Source of the DNA: Neocallimastix lanati (nom. inval.)
Lineage: Eukaryota; Neocallimastigomycota; Neocallimastigomycetes; Neocallimastigales; Neocallimastigaceae
Reading direction: 5' to 3'
NCBI GenBank assembly: GCA_016946835.1
Contig: JACVTC010000010.1
Location: 1,840,001 to 1,904,000 of the forward strand
DNA length: 64,000 bases
The position numbers and the translations under genes were made by a program. This document shows positions 12,725 through 24,176 of this stretch, piece by piece. The notes beneath the pieces are model-generated. The model was not told the origin of the DNA and did no database searches. It saw only the letters and a list, made by a program, of their open reading frames with translations. The stretch's first letter is position 1. Each line of letters starts with the position of its first letter.

Positions 12725-13822
12725 AAAAGTCTTGTTCATATTCACGGATCTTCTGAAACTTGTTTGTGGTTTTAACTGAATCTTCTATGTTATCGCATTC
12801 ATCATATAAAACAGCGTGATAAGCTTCTATACTTGATCGTATAGATTTTAAGTAATCATTAACTTTATACCTTGTTTTTAGCTGTCGCTAACTTTCCTAT
12901 ATAATTCTAGGTAGGTCTTATTATAATCTTCTAATTCTTCATCTTCCTTTATAGACAAATTCTTTAATTTATCACAGATTTCTCTTTCGGTTGGTTCTTT
13001 GGTTTCGATTAGTTATTTTTTTATTTTAACTAAAGTGGGAAAGAAACCAAGTGCACGATGAGATTCTTGGAGTAGTTTTCTAACGTCACCTTCGGTTACA
13101 ATAAGCCAAACAATATATGATTTCAGTGTCAGTGATTCTTGCCATTATTATGATATTTTCATCACCATACAAGGTATTAATATCATAATATCATCTGTTT
13201 CACATGTTTTCAGATGAGGCAAAACTCTTAGTTTATCTTTAGTGGTCTTTATTTCTTTTATCCTTAAAAAAATGTATTATATTTTCAGTTCTTGTTAATT
13301 CATATATTCTCCTTCTAAAAGTTTTTTTCTTGTATTCAGGTTCATCATGATTTTTTACGCAACATTTGATAACATTTTTTGTCGATATTTATAATAATAT
13401 TTGTAGCCTTAAATAAAGTTTTAGATTTCTCTTATCGATCTTGCCATATTCCTCACGAACCTTGTCCATTAAGCCTTTTCCAATTATATCTATTAAGACC
13501 TCATCAGGCCATCCCAATATTGCTGCTAGTTGTCGAAACTTTATTTTTAGTTCCGCACCTTTTCTAAATTCAGGTTGGCGGAGATTAAGCTGATTCACCA
13601 GGACATATTTTTATTTTCGATCATTTCCAGAAACAAAGTTTTTAAGTAATAATTCTTTAAATATTGAGTGTTCAGCGTATCATCTACTAGCAATAAAAGA
13701 CCCCACTTTTTTGCTAATCCATTAGGTCTGTTTGCTATATATGTATTTTTCGTCTCATCGGATAAGGAGGAATTCAGATGATCCTTAAATAAATTTTCAC
13801 TTTGCACCGATGTTTCGAATAC
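12725..13822 (-). mobile_element. Retroelement gag remains, minus strand, broken
   Basis: Minus-strand peptides such as RNPGLAKKW-like RPNGLAKKWGLLLL, then LNLRQPEFRKGAELK and GWPDEVLIDIIGKGL, follow the pattern of Ty3/gypsy Gag: paired helices with a W, 'LxLRQ' and 'LxWPDE...GL'. They lie at about 13389–13807. Further left (about 12730–13260) are shorter Glu/Lys-rich pieces, including DKLKNLSIKEDEELEDYNK, which also look gag-like. The fossil has several breaks and is unrelated in orientation to the gypsy element to its right. Confidence 0.55.
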
Positions 13823-14192
13823 TGTAACGAATTCTGTTAATCACCAGGTTGGTGTATTAACTTAAATAAACAAATAAATATAAAATATTGAAAAACACTT
13901 TATATATTAAAATACTAATTAACAAATCATTATTTATTTTATCAAAATATTTATTTATTTATTTAACGTTTGAATGTTAATGAAACCTCGAGATTATTAA
14001 ACTAATTTTAAACTACATGTTTTTATATCAAAATAAAATCAAATCTAATAATTTGATTGGTAAAATAATTTGTAATAAAATTTAACAAAATAATATTTTC
14101 AATAAACAAAAAGTGTAATAGATGGAGTGGAACCAGCGATATCATGTACTAAGCTCCAACTATTAACCACTAGACTAATAGATTTCATTACA
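13823..14192 (-). repeat. TG...CA repeat with tRNA-like module (copy A)
   Basis: A 370-bp repeat starts TGTAACGAATTCTG and ends TTTCATTACA. It is the same length as copy B at 28875–29244 and nearly identical to it. The minus strand near the right end reads TAGTCTAGTGGTTAATAG (A-box-like) and then GGTTCCACTCC (B-box-like, one change from copy B). The left flank (aatac) nearly matches the right flank of copy B (aatat), so A and B may be the two LTRs of one old element that later took in everything between them. Confidence 0.7.
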
Positions 14193-14198
14193 ACGTTG

Positions 14199-14743
14199 TG
14201 ATGCAGTATTTAAATAAAAAGAGAATATTATCAAGAAATAAAATTAAATATAATAAATAATTAGTTAAATTATATATGTATATTATAATAATAAATAGTA
14301 ATATAAAAATTATTAAATTTATTTAATTAGTTAATAGCCAATAGGATTTAATTTATAGTAAATTAGAAATTAGAAATATAAAAGAAAAATTATTATAATT
14401 CTTTAAAGAAAAGGAGGTTTTTTTATTTAAAAAAAAATAGAGATAAAATTGGTTAAAATAAATATATTTGGGGAATATATTTATTTATCAAAAATTTTAA
14501 TAGTAATAAGTTAGTTAGAAATAAATAATTAATAAGATCTTTAATAACATTTTATTATAAAATTTGTATTACGACATAAATAATTTAAATAAATAAATAA
14601 AACGACAAAACTATAATTTTTTTTATATTTTGTTTTAATATTAACGTGTATTGTAATTATATATTTTTATATTAGAATATATTTTTATTTAATACAATCT
14701 TGCTAACCACAAAAACATTGATACTTATAAAAATAACGTATCA
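14199..14743 (+). repeat. 5' LTR of the gypsy element
   Basis: Begins TGATGCAG and ends AACGTATCA. Matches 22171–22715 in full by eye. Confidence 0.95.
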
Positions 14744-14748
14744 AAATT

Positions 14749-14765
14749 TGGCGCCCAACGTGGGG
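14749..14765 (+). promoter_or_regulatory. Primer-binding site, tRNA-Lys type
   Basis: TGGCGCCCAACGTGGGG starts five bases after the 5' LTR. It equals the first 17 bases of the classic site complementary to the 3' end of tRNA-Lys1,2, known from animal retroviruses. Use of that tRNA here is inferred from the match. Confidence 0.85.
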
Positions 14766-14909
14766 GGAAAGCAAGATCAAATAAATTAATATGAAAATAA
14801 TAAGAAAATTATAATTACAATATAATTATCATAATAGAATACTTTTTTTTTATATATAATCTTTCATTTATTTTTCTTTTTTTTATCAAGTAATTATTTT
14901 TTTTTTACA

Positions 14910-16226
14910 ATGTTTGACGCTACTAAACTGCAAAGGAAGCTACCACATCTGGCTGATTATGGAAAAGATGTAGACAGCTGGATGACCGACTTTGTTAAGA
15001 TAATGGAGCTTTATGATATAATGGAACCAAGGCGAATTTTTATTTGGGTAAAGGAAGCTGTGGAAGAAGATATTCAAGGAGCGTTACAATCATTGGTAGT
15101 CAGACGAGGGGATGAAATGAGATATCCCACATTTAAAGAAATTCAAAATACAATTGAAGAACATTTGCACATTACAGAAAATGATAAATGTGCAGTTCTC
15201 AAAACAATACAAATAAATCAAGAAGAATCAATTAAAAAGTTTAATTACAGATATAAAAAATTATATAATAAACTCAGTTTAGAATATAGAAGACTTATAT
15301 CTGTAAAGGACTACACGAATGCTATTAGCTCCCGTGTATTTCCATGCTCAAGAGTTATGGTTGCAGAATGTGATACAATAAATGAGGCGTGTAAAATTGC
15401 AGAAGTAGCTGAGGAGACTGAAAAAGAAATAGCAAATATAAATCAAAGAAATGAAATTAATAATATGAGGAATCATATTATGTTTACTCAGAATCAGACG
15501 GATAATAGCTTACTAATGCGACATCCATTCTACGAAAACTTACAGTTAAATCAATTACCTATGAACCATAATAATAATATATTCCAGGAAAGAAATAATT
15601 GGAATTCTAAATCTAGATTATGGAACAATAATAATAATTTCAGAAATTCAAATTATGTATATCACATGAGTAATCCATATAATAATCCAAATTATTACTT
15701 GAATAATAAAAATGATATTAATAAAATGAACTATGGAAATTTTACAAATCGTTATAATAGTAGATTTAATTATAATAAATTTTGGCACAGTAATAATATT
15801 AATCAATATATGAATAATAATAACAAATATAATATGAACAATATGAATAATAATCAGCCATCCAATGAAATAAGAGACAATAAGACGAATCATTATTTAA
15901 ACAATTTGAACAACAATATTAATATAACAAATAATGATAAAGAACATGACAACCAAATGTTTAACAATAATAAATTTAATACAAATAATATGATTCAATC
16001 CTTTAATTATCAAAATGGAAATAATCACAACAATGGGATAGAAAATAATAATGTCAGTAATACTTTAGTAACTAATAAAAACTCAATTAACAACAATAAT
16101 AACAACCATGTGAATTGTTACCGTTGCACAATGAATGGACATAGAGCTTCAGAATGTCCTTATACATTTAAGCAATTGGCTGAATTGGAAGAAAAAGGAT
16201 TGCTCAATAAACATTTAAACCAATAG
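14910..16226 (+). CDS. Gag of the gypsy element
   Basis: A 438-residue frame starts at ATG after a T-rich leader. The first ~200 residues are a helical capsid-like region with Trp and acidic/basic helices (DSWMTDFVKIMELYD; YRYKKLYNKL). The middle (about 210–400) is dominated by Asn with Met, Tyr and Phe. Near the C-terminus (about 404–417) is a single zinc knuckle of the CCHC type, CYRCTMNGHRASEC, which binds RNA in this family. Gag forms the virus-like particle that packages the element RNA. Pol lies in a separate, downstream frame, a layout common in Ty3/gypsy elements. Part of a whole-looking element. Confidence 0.9.
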   Translation: MFDATKLQRKLPHLADYGKDVDSWMTDFVKIMELYDIMEPRRIFIWVKEAVEEDIQGALQSLVVRRGDEMRYPTFKEIQNTIEEHLHITENDKCAVLKTIQINQEESIKKFNYRYKKLYNKLSLEYRRLISVKDYTNAISSRVFPCSRVMVAECDTINEACKIAEVAEETEKEIANINQRNEINNMRNHIMFTQNQTDNSLLMRHPFYENLQLNQLPMNHNNNIFQERNNWNSKSRLWNNNNNFRNSNYVYHMSNPYNNPNYYLNNKNDINKMNYGNFTNRYNSRFNYNKFWHSNNINQYMNNNNKYNMNNMNNNQPSNEIRDNKTNHYLNNLNNNINITNNDKEHDNQMFNNNKFNTNNMIQSFNYQNGNNHNNGIENNNVSNTLVTNKNSINNNNNNHVNCYRCTMNGHRASECPYTFKQLAELEEKGLLNKHLNQ

Positions 16227-16270
16227 ATGGGAGAAGGACAACTTCCATTAACCAAACCAATAAAATAATA

Positions 16271-16374
16271 TTCAAAAATAATGACTCATATAATAATAAT
16301 AATAAAACAATGTTCAAAAATAATGACTCATATAATAATAATAATAATAAAATAATGTTCAAAAATAACGACTC

Positions 16375-16406
<32 letters not shown>

Positions 16407-16410
16407 TAAT
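16271..16410 (+). repeat. Tandem repeat at the gag–pol junction
   Basis: Three copies of a roughly 45–50-bp unit (TTCAAAAATAAYGACTCATA followed by an AAT run of varying length). It falls between gag and the start of the pol frame and runs into the Asn-coding AAT tract. Confidence 0.75.
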
Positions 16411-19400
16411 GACAATGGTAGACGATCAAACAATATTACCTATAATTAATAATAATATTAAAGAAAAACAAAAATGTAATGACCTTAATATAAACAATAA
16501 TAGTAACACTACACAAAATACATTAAATAGACCAATTGAAATTATAGCAGCCGCTACTCGAAATTCAAGAAATAAATTAAACAAACATAATGAAAAACCA
16601 TACAATAGAAAGGAAGTGAGATTTAATTTAAAGGACAATCCAAAACCAATACAAACGGCAGCTATGAGTCATAATAATATTAATAATAATACTAGTGATA
16701 ATAAAATTAGTACTAATAATAGTATTAATAATAATTATAATAATAATATTAATAATAAAAATAATATCGATTATAGTAATACAAATGTTAATAATAATTA
16801 TAATAATATTAATAATCATAAGAATAATAAGAATAATGAATATGAAAACAATAATAAGAATAATAATAATAAAATTAATCATAATATAGACAATTATAAC
16901 GATAATGCGAATAATGATAATAAAAATAATAATACTATAGATAATTATAATAGTAATAATGATTTTAATGAAAATAAGGAAAATAATACTTACGACTATT
17001 TTAAAGAAAATACTGTCACCAATAATGATGATAATACTCATAACAATACAAGCAATACCCAAAGGGTTGAACGAGAAGATATAGAACCTAATGAAGATGT
17101 AATTATGATAGAAGAATCTGAAGAATCTGAAGATAATGATGCTGATAAAGAAAATTATAACTCTAAAAATTATAATAATATTTTACCTGGTAGATCTAAG
17201 AATTTTAATAATATAATTAAGGAAAACCCGGATATGGTCTTTAATAGTGAAAATCGTAAAACAGAAAAACTAGAATATCTTGATCCTTCCTTTATAACAG
17301 AGAAAAATATTCGAAATGTTAAAGGTAAAAATAGGGAAGAAAAAATCAAAGATATAAAAAATAAAGCTAAGAAAATAAATACCGACATTGAGCAAAGTGA
17401 AACTTCTTTTAAGAAACCTGAAAAACACATCAAACTTATGGAAAAATTTGGTGATTATTATATTCAAGATTTAATAAAAGAAATTGCATCAACTGATGTA
17501 ATAACAAAATTAGTTTACCTTTTAGATCTTTTTCCAAAATTCCGTACAGAATTTTTAAAAGCTTTAAAATTAGCGCCTAAACAAACAATAACAAATGTGA
17601 TGACGGTTATCACAAAACATAAAATAATTAAAGTTTGCGGTAAAGTAGAAAATAATGACTGTGAAATATTTTTAGATACGTGTGCTAGTGTCAACTTTAT
17701 CACACGTTCTGCTTTAAATAAATTAAAAATCAACAAACCTTCTATTGGTAGAATTTCTGAAACAATATTTCAAGCGTACTCTAATTCTTCAACAGAGAGT
17801 GATATCTATGACTTACAGATTTTTATTGGTAGTAAAACTTTTAATGAATATTTCAGAATAATAGAAAAGGATGATATTTTCGATATCTTAATTGGTGTTG
17901 ATTCTCTAAAGAATAATAGATTTGATATTAACTTAGTAGATGATACTTTATATTATATTGATGAAAATAATAATTACATTAAACTAGCAGATCTATTTTA
18001 TGATATCAATCTTAATAATACTTACAAGGATGATGAGGATATAGAAAAACATCAAAATACAAAATCTGAACCTTTTTTATTAACAATTACAGTTACCAAT
18101 GATAAAGAAATTACGAACACTAATGAATTACCTAACACGAAAGAACATTTAATTAACGAAATAATATCTTCTGTTCCTAATAAATTTAAAAATAAAATTA
18201 GTAAATTATTTTTTAAATTTAAAAATGTAGTTGCAATTAAAACAGATGATTTAGGAAGGTCAAAATTATTACCTCACAGGATTGAATTAATTCCAAAATC
18301 TTCACCCATAAAGTTAAAAGCTTACCGTTTATCCAAAGCGCAAACAAAAGCTCTAAAGGAAATTTTGATTAAGCTAATAGAAAACAAACTAATAGAGCCA
18401 TCCTACTCTTCATGGGCATTTCCAGTAGTACTAGTTCCAAAGAAAAACGGCGACTGGAGAATGTGTGTCGACTTTAGGGCTTTAAACAATATAACTATTA
18501 AGGATTCCTATGCTTTGCCCTTAATTGATGACATATTAATGTTTATTGGAAAGAACGCTAAAATACTCTCTACTATTGATCTTTTTTCTGGTTATCATCA
18601 GGTTCCAATGAATCCTGATGATAAAGATAAAACAACATTCACAACGATGTTTGGAAACTATAAATTTTGTGTGATGCCGTTTGGGCTATGTAATGCACCG
18701 GCTACATTTCAACGTGAAATGAACCGGATTTTTTTTGACTTGATTGGAGTATGCTTATTTGTTTACATTGACGATTTAGTAATATTTTCTGACTCAATTG
18801 AATCACACATTACTCATCTTACTAAAGTATTCCAAATCCTAGCAGACAATGGTTTGAAAATAAACTTAGAAAAATGTTCTTTTTTCAAAGAAGAAGTAGT
18901 CCTTCTTGGTCATGTATTATCCACAAAAGGTATTGCCCCGATTCCTGATAAGATTAAAGTTATAATTAACTGGCTACCCCCTAAAAATATCACTCAACTT
19001 AAATCATTTTTGGGAGCTGTTGGTTATTATCGGAAATTTATTAAAAATTTTGCTCAGATTGCAAATCCTCTGTTTAACCTCTTAAAGAAAGATGTACCGT
19101 ATGAATGGTCCGAAAAGTGCAACATAGCCTTTGAAAAATTAAAAATGTCACTAACGGTTGCCCCTATTTTAACTCCTCCTGATTATTCTAAACCATTTAT
19201 TATCCGAACAGATGCTTCCAGAGATGGACTTGGTGGAGTACTTCTCCAAACAAATGAAAATTCAATTGAAATCCCCATATATTTTGAAAGTAGAACTCTT
19301 TCCGCTGCTGAATCTAATTATAGTGTTACTGATTTAGAAGGCAAAGCAATATTTCATTGTGTTAAAAAATTTAAACCCTATTTTAGTGGAAGCCCTTTTA

Positions 19401-20812
19401 CCACTATCGTTTATACAGACCATAAACCCTTGGTTAGTATATTTGCTAATAGAGAGCCTTCAAATAATCGCCACCTTAAATGGGTTACTGAACTATCAAT
19501 ATTAAATGTTCAAGTCCAATTTCAAGAGGGGAAGAAGAACGTTATTGCTGACGCTTTATCTAGGTTACCTACAAAAGAAATACATGAAAATAAAGAAATA
19601 TTAAATGCATTAGTAAACAATGATGTTTTATCCAATAATAGCAATGATAGTATAAATAAATTTATGAATGAATTTATAAATAAGAGAATTATAAATATTG
19701 ATGGTGTGGAATATCTTAAACAAGGAGAACAACTGAGAAGAATAGTTCACAACAAAGAAGAGAAGCAAAAATTAATCGAAGAAGCCCATGGTCTAGGCCA
19801 TGAAGGAGCTTATAAAACTTATAGCAGACTGAAGAGGGATTACTACTGGGGAAATATGAAAAAAGATATACAAATACTAATAAAATGTTGTCACAAGTGT
19901 CAAACTTGTCGACCACAAAAATTAAATAAATATACCGAAAATATTGCAACTGTACCTGAATATCCTTTTTCAAGAGTTGGGTTGGATCTAATAGGACCGT
20001 TACCTATAACAAATAAAGGTAATAGATATATAATTGTATTAGTAGATTATCTTACCAAATGGGTGGAAGCAGAACCCTTACAATCTGCCGAATCTCAAGA
20101 TGTAATAAATTTTCTCAAGAAAATATTTGCACGACATGGTGTTCCTGAAATTTTAGTTACTGACAATGGTCCACAGTTTACTTCCGATAAGACAAAAGCA
20201 TTTTTGGACCTTAACGACATTTATGTAAATTATGTAGCAACCTATCACCCCTCGTCTAATGGAGAAGTAGAAAACAGAAATAGGGAAATAGGTAAGTATC
20301 TCAGGTTACTCGGAGAAGAGGATTCACAGTGGGACGAAACACTTTATAGTGCTCTTTGGGCTTTAAGAACGTGCAAGAATGAAGTTACGAAGCACAGCAG
20401 CTTTGAATTGTTGTATGGTCGGAGAGACTTACAACCATTCGAACTCACTGTTAATGTCGAATCCAAAAATGACTGGGAAGACGAAGAAGAATTTTGGCTG
20501 AGGAAATTTATTAACCATGACCGTTGGATCCGTGAAGCAATAAAGAACATTGAAACAGCAAACAAGTTGTGGGAAGATCGTAGAAAACAAATAAAAAGAA
20601 TGAGAGCAAAGTATAAGCCAGGTGATCTTGTTTTGGTCAAATTGTTCAACAGAAAGAAGCTGGATCCGTTTTTCACAGGCCCACTAAAGATCGTTAAACA
20701 AGAGTTCAATACAGTAACAGTTTGCGATCCAGTAACTGGGGAAGTTGCTGATAGGAACATTCATTTAAAAAATATTATTCCATATTTCACAGAATTGAAT
20801 TTAGAAGAATAA
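16310..20812 (+). CDS. Pol polyprotein of the gypsy element
   Basis: A 1500-residue frame. Residues about 1–270 are almost pure Asn with a few Lys, Asp and Ile, encoded by AAT/AAC runs. A retropepsin-type protease follows (DTCASVNFI near residue 455). Reverse transcriptase has FSGYHQVPM and YIDDLVIFSD (near 818). RNase H has RTDASRDGLGG near 964 and YTDHKPL near 1044. The integrase has an HHCC zinc module (about 1160–1205, CCHKCQTC), catalytic Asp residues in VGLDLIGPL and TDNGPQF, and the Glu in VENRNRE. The C-terminus has a GPLKIV piece (GPY/F module) near 1458. The domain order is that of Ty3/gypsy. No chromodomain was recognised. Confidence 0.95.
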
Positions 20813-20849
20813 GGATACATATATATATACAAAAAAAAAAAATTAACAG

Positions 20850-20881
<32 letters not shown>

Positions 20882-21002
20882 GTAATAATTAAATTATATT
20901 GAAACTTCAAAACCTCAAAATTGAAATTTCAAAATCTGAATTTAAAACTTATAATTTTGAAATTTATTTTATTCATTACTTAACATTTGATAAATTTTAT
21001 CT

Positions 21003-21045
<43 letters not shown>

Positions 21046-21858
21046 ATAATAATAATAATAATAATTATATATAAGAACTGATTATATTAGATATAATAAT
21101 AAAATATATAAACATAGATAGTATAGATAGTATAATTAACTATAATATAGACAATATAACGTAATAGATAGTATAATAATATAAATATTATATATTGAGT
21201 AAAATAATAAAATATTGATAATATAACAAATAGATAGTATAATAATATAAATATTATATATTGAGTAAAATAATAAAATATTGATAATATAACAAATAGA
21301 TAGTATAATAATATAAATATTATATATTGAGTAAAATAATAAAATATAGATGAAATAACAAAAAGATAGTATAATAATATATATTATTAACTAAAATAAC
21401 AAAATAGATAGTATTATAATATAAAATAATATGAATGTTATAGATAGATATAATAATATAATAATATACAAAAATAATAATAGTATATATTTTAAAACCA
21501 TAGGTTCAACACTAAATTAAGACATTGATTCAAAAGATTATTTTATTTTTTTTAATTATAATTTTATTTGGATAATAATGATTATAATACATATTAATGA
21601 TAATTAAAAAAATACATGGCGAAAAGAAAATAATGTGAACATAATGAGATTTGACAAAGAAATTTGACGTTATAAATTCTAAATTATACGATATTTCCAA
21701 ATATATATATATTTATATAACAAATGGTAACAATGAAATTAAATCAATTAATAAAAATAATAATTGAATGTAATTATCAATTTAAATATGTAATCATCAA
21801 TTTAAATATATTATAATAATAATAATAATAATAATAATAACATAATATACATACCTAA

Positions 21859-21897
<39 letters not shown>

Positions 21898-22009
21898 CCA
21901 TGAATAAGACATTTACATTGATAAACTTCACATGTTCAATGAATTAATAATTGACCAATAAAATAATAATAATTCATATAAAAATTTTTTTTTGAACAAA
22001 GATTTAATT

Positions 22010-22065
<56 letters not shown>

Positions 22066-22095
22066 AACAAACTAGCAAATTTAAATGGATTTATA

Positions 22096-22130
<35 letters not shown>

Positions 22131-22151
22131 GGACTTCAAGGGACGAAGTCT
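20813..22151 (+). other. Non-coding 3' segment of the gypsy element
   Basis: About 1.3 kb with no coding content: long A runs (about 21004–21043, 21861–21895 and 22017–22063), AAT microsatellites, and a 66-bp minisatellite. The length is unusual for a gypsy 3' untranslated region, but both LTRs and the target duplication show that it belongs to the element. Confidence 0.8.
21167..21400 (+). repeat. 66-bp minisatellite inside the gypsy element
   Basis: Units begin GATAGTATAATAAT at 21167, 21233, 21299 and 21365, an exact 66-bp period. The last unit is partial and diverged. A shorter related GATAG motif precedes the array. Confidence 0.85.
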
Positions 22152-22170
22152 AGGCTAAGCGGGGGCGTCT
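22130..22170 (+). promoter_or_regulatory. Purine tract and conserved motif before the gypsy 3' LTR
   Basis: GACTTCAAGGGACGAAGTC (22131–22149) can form a hairpin (GACTTC / GAAGTC). It is followed by AGGCTAAGCGGGGG, the likely plus-strand primer, and four to five bases before the LTR. The same hairpin motif recurs at 26001–26016 in another gypsy remnant. Confidence 0.75.
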
Positions 22171-22715
22171 TGATGCAGTATTTAAATAAAAAGAGAATAT
22201 TATCAAGAAATAAAATTAAATATAATAAATAATTAGTTAAATTATATATGTATATTATAATAATAAATAGTAATATAAAAATTATTAAATTTATTTAATT
22301 AGTTAATAGCCAATAGGATTTAATTTATAGTAAATTAGAAATTAGAAATATAAAAGAAAAATTATTATAATTCTTTAAAGAAAAGGAGGTTTTTTTATTT
22401 AAAAAAAAATAGAGATAAAATTGGTTAAAATAAATATATTTGGGGAATATATTTATTTATCAAAAATTTTAATAGTAATAAGTTAGTTAGAAATAAATAA
22501 TTAATAAGATCTTTAATAACATTTTATTATAAAATTTGTATTACGACATAAATAATTTAAATAAATAAATAAAACGACAAAACTATAATTTTTTTTATAT
22601 TTTGTTTTAATATTAACGTGTATTGTAATTATATATTTTTATATTAGAATATATTTTTATTTAATACAATCTTGCTAACCACAAAAACATTGATACTTAT
22701 AAAAATAACGTATCA
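22171..22715 (+). repeat. 3' LTR of the gypsy element
   Basis: Begins TGATGCAG and ends AACGTATCA, followed by the GTTG target duplication. Confidence 0.95.
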
Positions 22716-23504
22716 GTTGTGTGTAATAATTTAATTAAAAAATTATAATTAAATTATTAATCATTAATATTTGTTGAAATTACAACTGAATTAAATTTCA
22801 ATTTCAATTAATTTCAATTAAAATTATTAAAAACAAAATAATTAATAAAAATTTATAATTCATTAATTATTCTTTAAATTTTATTTATTTTATAATATTA
22901 TAAGTTATTTGATCATCTTAGGACCAGCTTAGGCCTACTGATTCTAATGATATCATATTAAACTTAAATATTATTAATAAATAAAATATTTATTCAACAT
23001 GAATCATTTGGTCATGTCATCCTTGATTCATAAATTAATGTTTATGTATTAATTTATGTTATATTGATTTAATTTATTATTAATTATTAATTACTATATT
23101 AAATATTTAAATTTAATATTATATTATATATATTAGCTAATATATTAGATTAAAAAATATAATTTATTTATATTAAACATATTCTTATACTAAATATTAT
23201 TATTATCAACTTTATATTATTATTATCAATATTCTCAAACCTACAAAGTATAAAAAGAAAATTCAAATTTATCTTTTTGTTCTTTGTAAGGTTATAGTTA
23301 ACCTATTATAATATAACTATATATTTTTATTAATAAATAAAAATTTTTATCATATCAAACCAATTATTAGTTTTAATTAAGTGTTAAATTAACAAATTTA
23401 ACTTTATAACTCTTTTATTTTAGTAATTTACTTATATCTATATAGTTATATTATATAGATATATCAACCTGATTCCTCGTTAAATTCAATCTGTCTACTT
23501 TTTA
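22716..23504. other. A/T-rich DNA with possible LTR remains
   Basis: No gene is seen. A TATA-like AAAGTATAAAAAG at 23246–23258 followed by a slightly GC-richer patch (to about 23300) suggests part of an old plus-strand LTR. Confidence 0.35.
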
Positions 23505-23605
23505 ACAATATTAGCTCTAACTGCTAATATTAAAGGTTTAGAAAAGAATCATACTTACCTATAGTTCTTTCTAATTATTGAGTTTATTATAACGAATTAT
23601 AATAG
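23505..23605 (-). repeat. Dispersed repeat, inverted partner of 3785–3905
   Basis: The reverse complement carries GGTAAGTATGATTCTTTTC and the TTAATATTAGC...GCTAATATT inverted repeat, as at 3785–3905. Confidence 0.6.
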
Positions 23606-23689
23606 ATGAAACACTGAAATTGATAAAGAAAAGTTTTAATTATAAAATTTGTTTTTAAAATAATTTGTTTTATTAATTATTAGAAACTT

Positions 23690-23930
23690 TAAATGTTAAA
23701 ACTATTTATTATTATTATTATTATTATTATATTATAATTGTTATAATAATAACTCTTGATTTCTCAAAGAGAACTCAAGAGCCTTATTTATACTTTTTTG
23801 TCAAAATAATGTTAAAATCAAAAGGGGTTCTAATCTTAACAAATCTCTTATCTAGGAAAAGACTAGAAGAAAAACCTAGATAAGTTTTTGATCGATATTC
23901 TATCCATATCGATCATCGCGTTAATTAAGT
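23690..23930 (-). repeat. LTR fragment with two conserved hairpins (copy H1)
   Basis: Read on the minus strand it has a TATA box (AAAAGTATAAATAAGG, near 23785–23800). A hairpin lies just downstream of it (CTCTTGA / TCAAGAG with TTCTC / GAGAA inside). Upstream of the TATA box, at 23847–23884, is a perfect 10-bp stem (CTTATCTAGG / CCTAGATAAG) around an 18-base loop. The same order of parts is found at 32080–32250. The family is probably a gypsy LTR. Solo and old. Confidence 0.55.
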
Positions 23931-23933
23931 AAA

Positions 23934-24025
23934 ACCGATTACTTTTAAGAAATAATTGGAAAAGCCTTAATTAACCGATTACTTTTAAGAAATAATTGGA
24001 AAAGCCTTAATTAACCGATTACTTA
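23934..24025 (+). repeat. 40-bp tandem duplication
   Basis: ACCGATTACTTTTAAGAAAT starts at 23934 and again at 23974, and a partial third unit starts at 24014. The first two units are identical. Confidence 0.9.
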
Positions 24026-24176
24026 ATCTAATATAATGATCGAAAATGAAAGAATAAAATAATGAAAATTATTTCGATCATAAAATTTAAAATTTAATCT
24101 ATTTAGTTCTATTTTATAGAACTTTACATAAAAATATAAAACAATACATTAATAATAAAAATACATCATTAATAAA

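Larger units (their letters stand above)
14199..22715 (+). mobile_element. Ty3/gypsy LTR retrotransposon, looks whole and young
   Basis: In order: 545-bp LTR (14199–14743), primer-binding site, gag, pol (protease, RT, RNase H, integrase), a long non-coding 3' segment with simple repeats, purine tract, 545-bp LTR (22171–22715). The two LTRs have the same length and I found no difference by eye, so the insertion is recent. The flanks share GTTG (14195–14198 and 22716–22719) as target duplication. It inserted six bases to the right of repeat copy A. It looks whole. Confidence 0.95.

Noticed and set aside
16628-17062. Minus-strand 144-codon Ile-rich frame
   Set aside because: Complement of the Asn-coding AAT tract in gypsy Pol.
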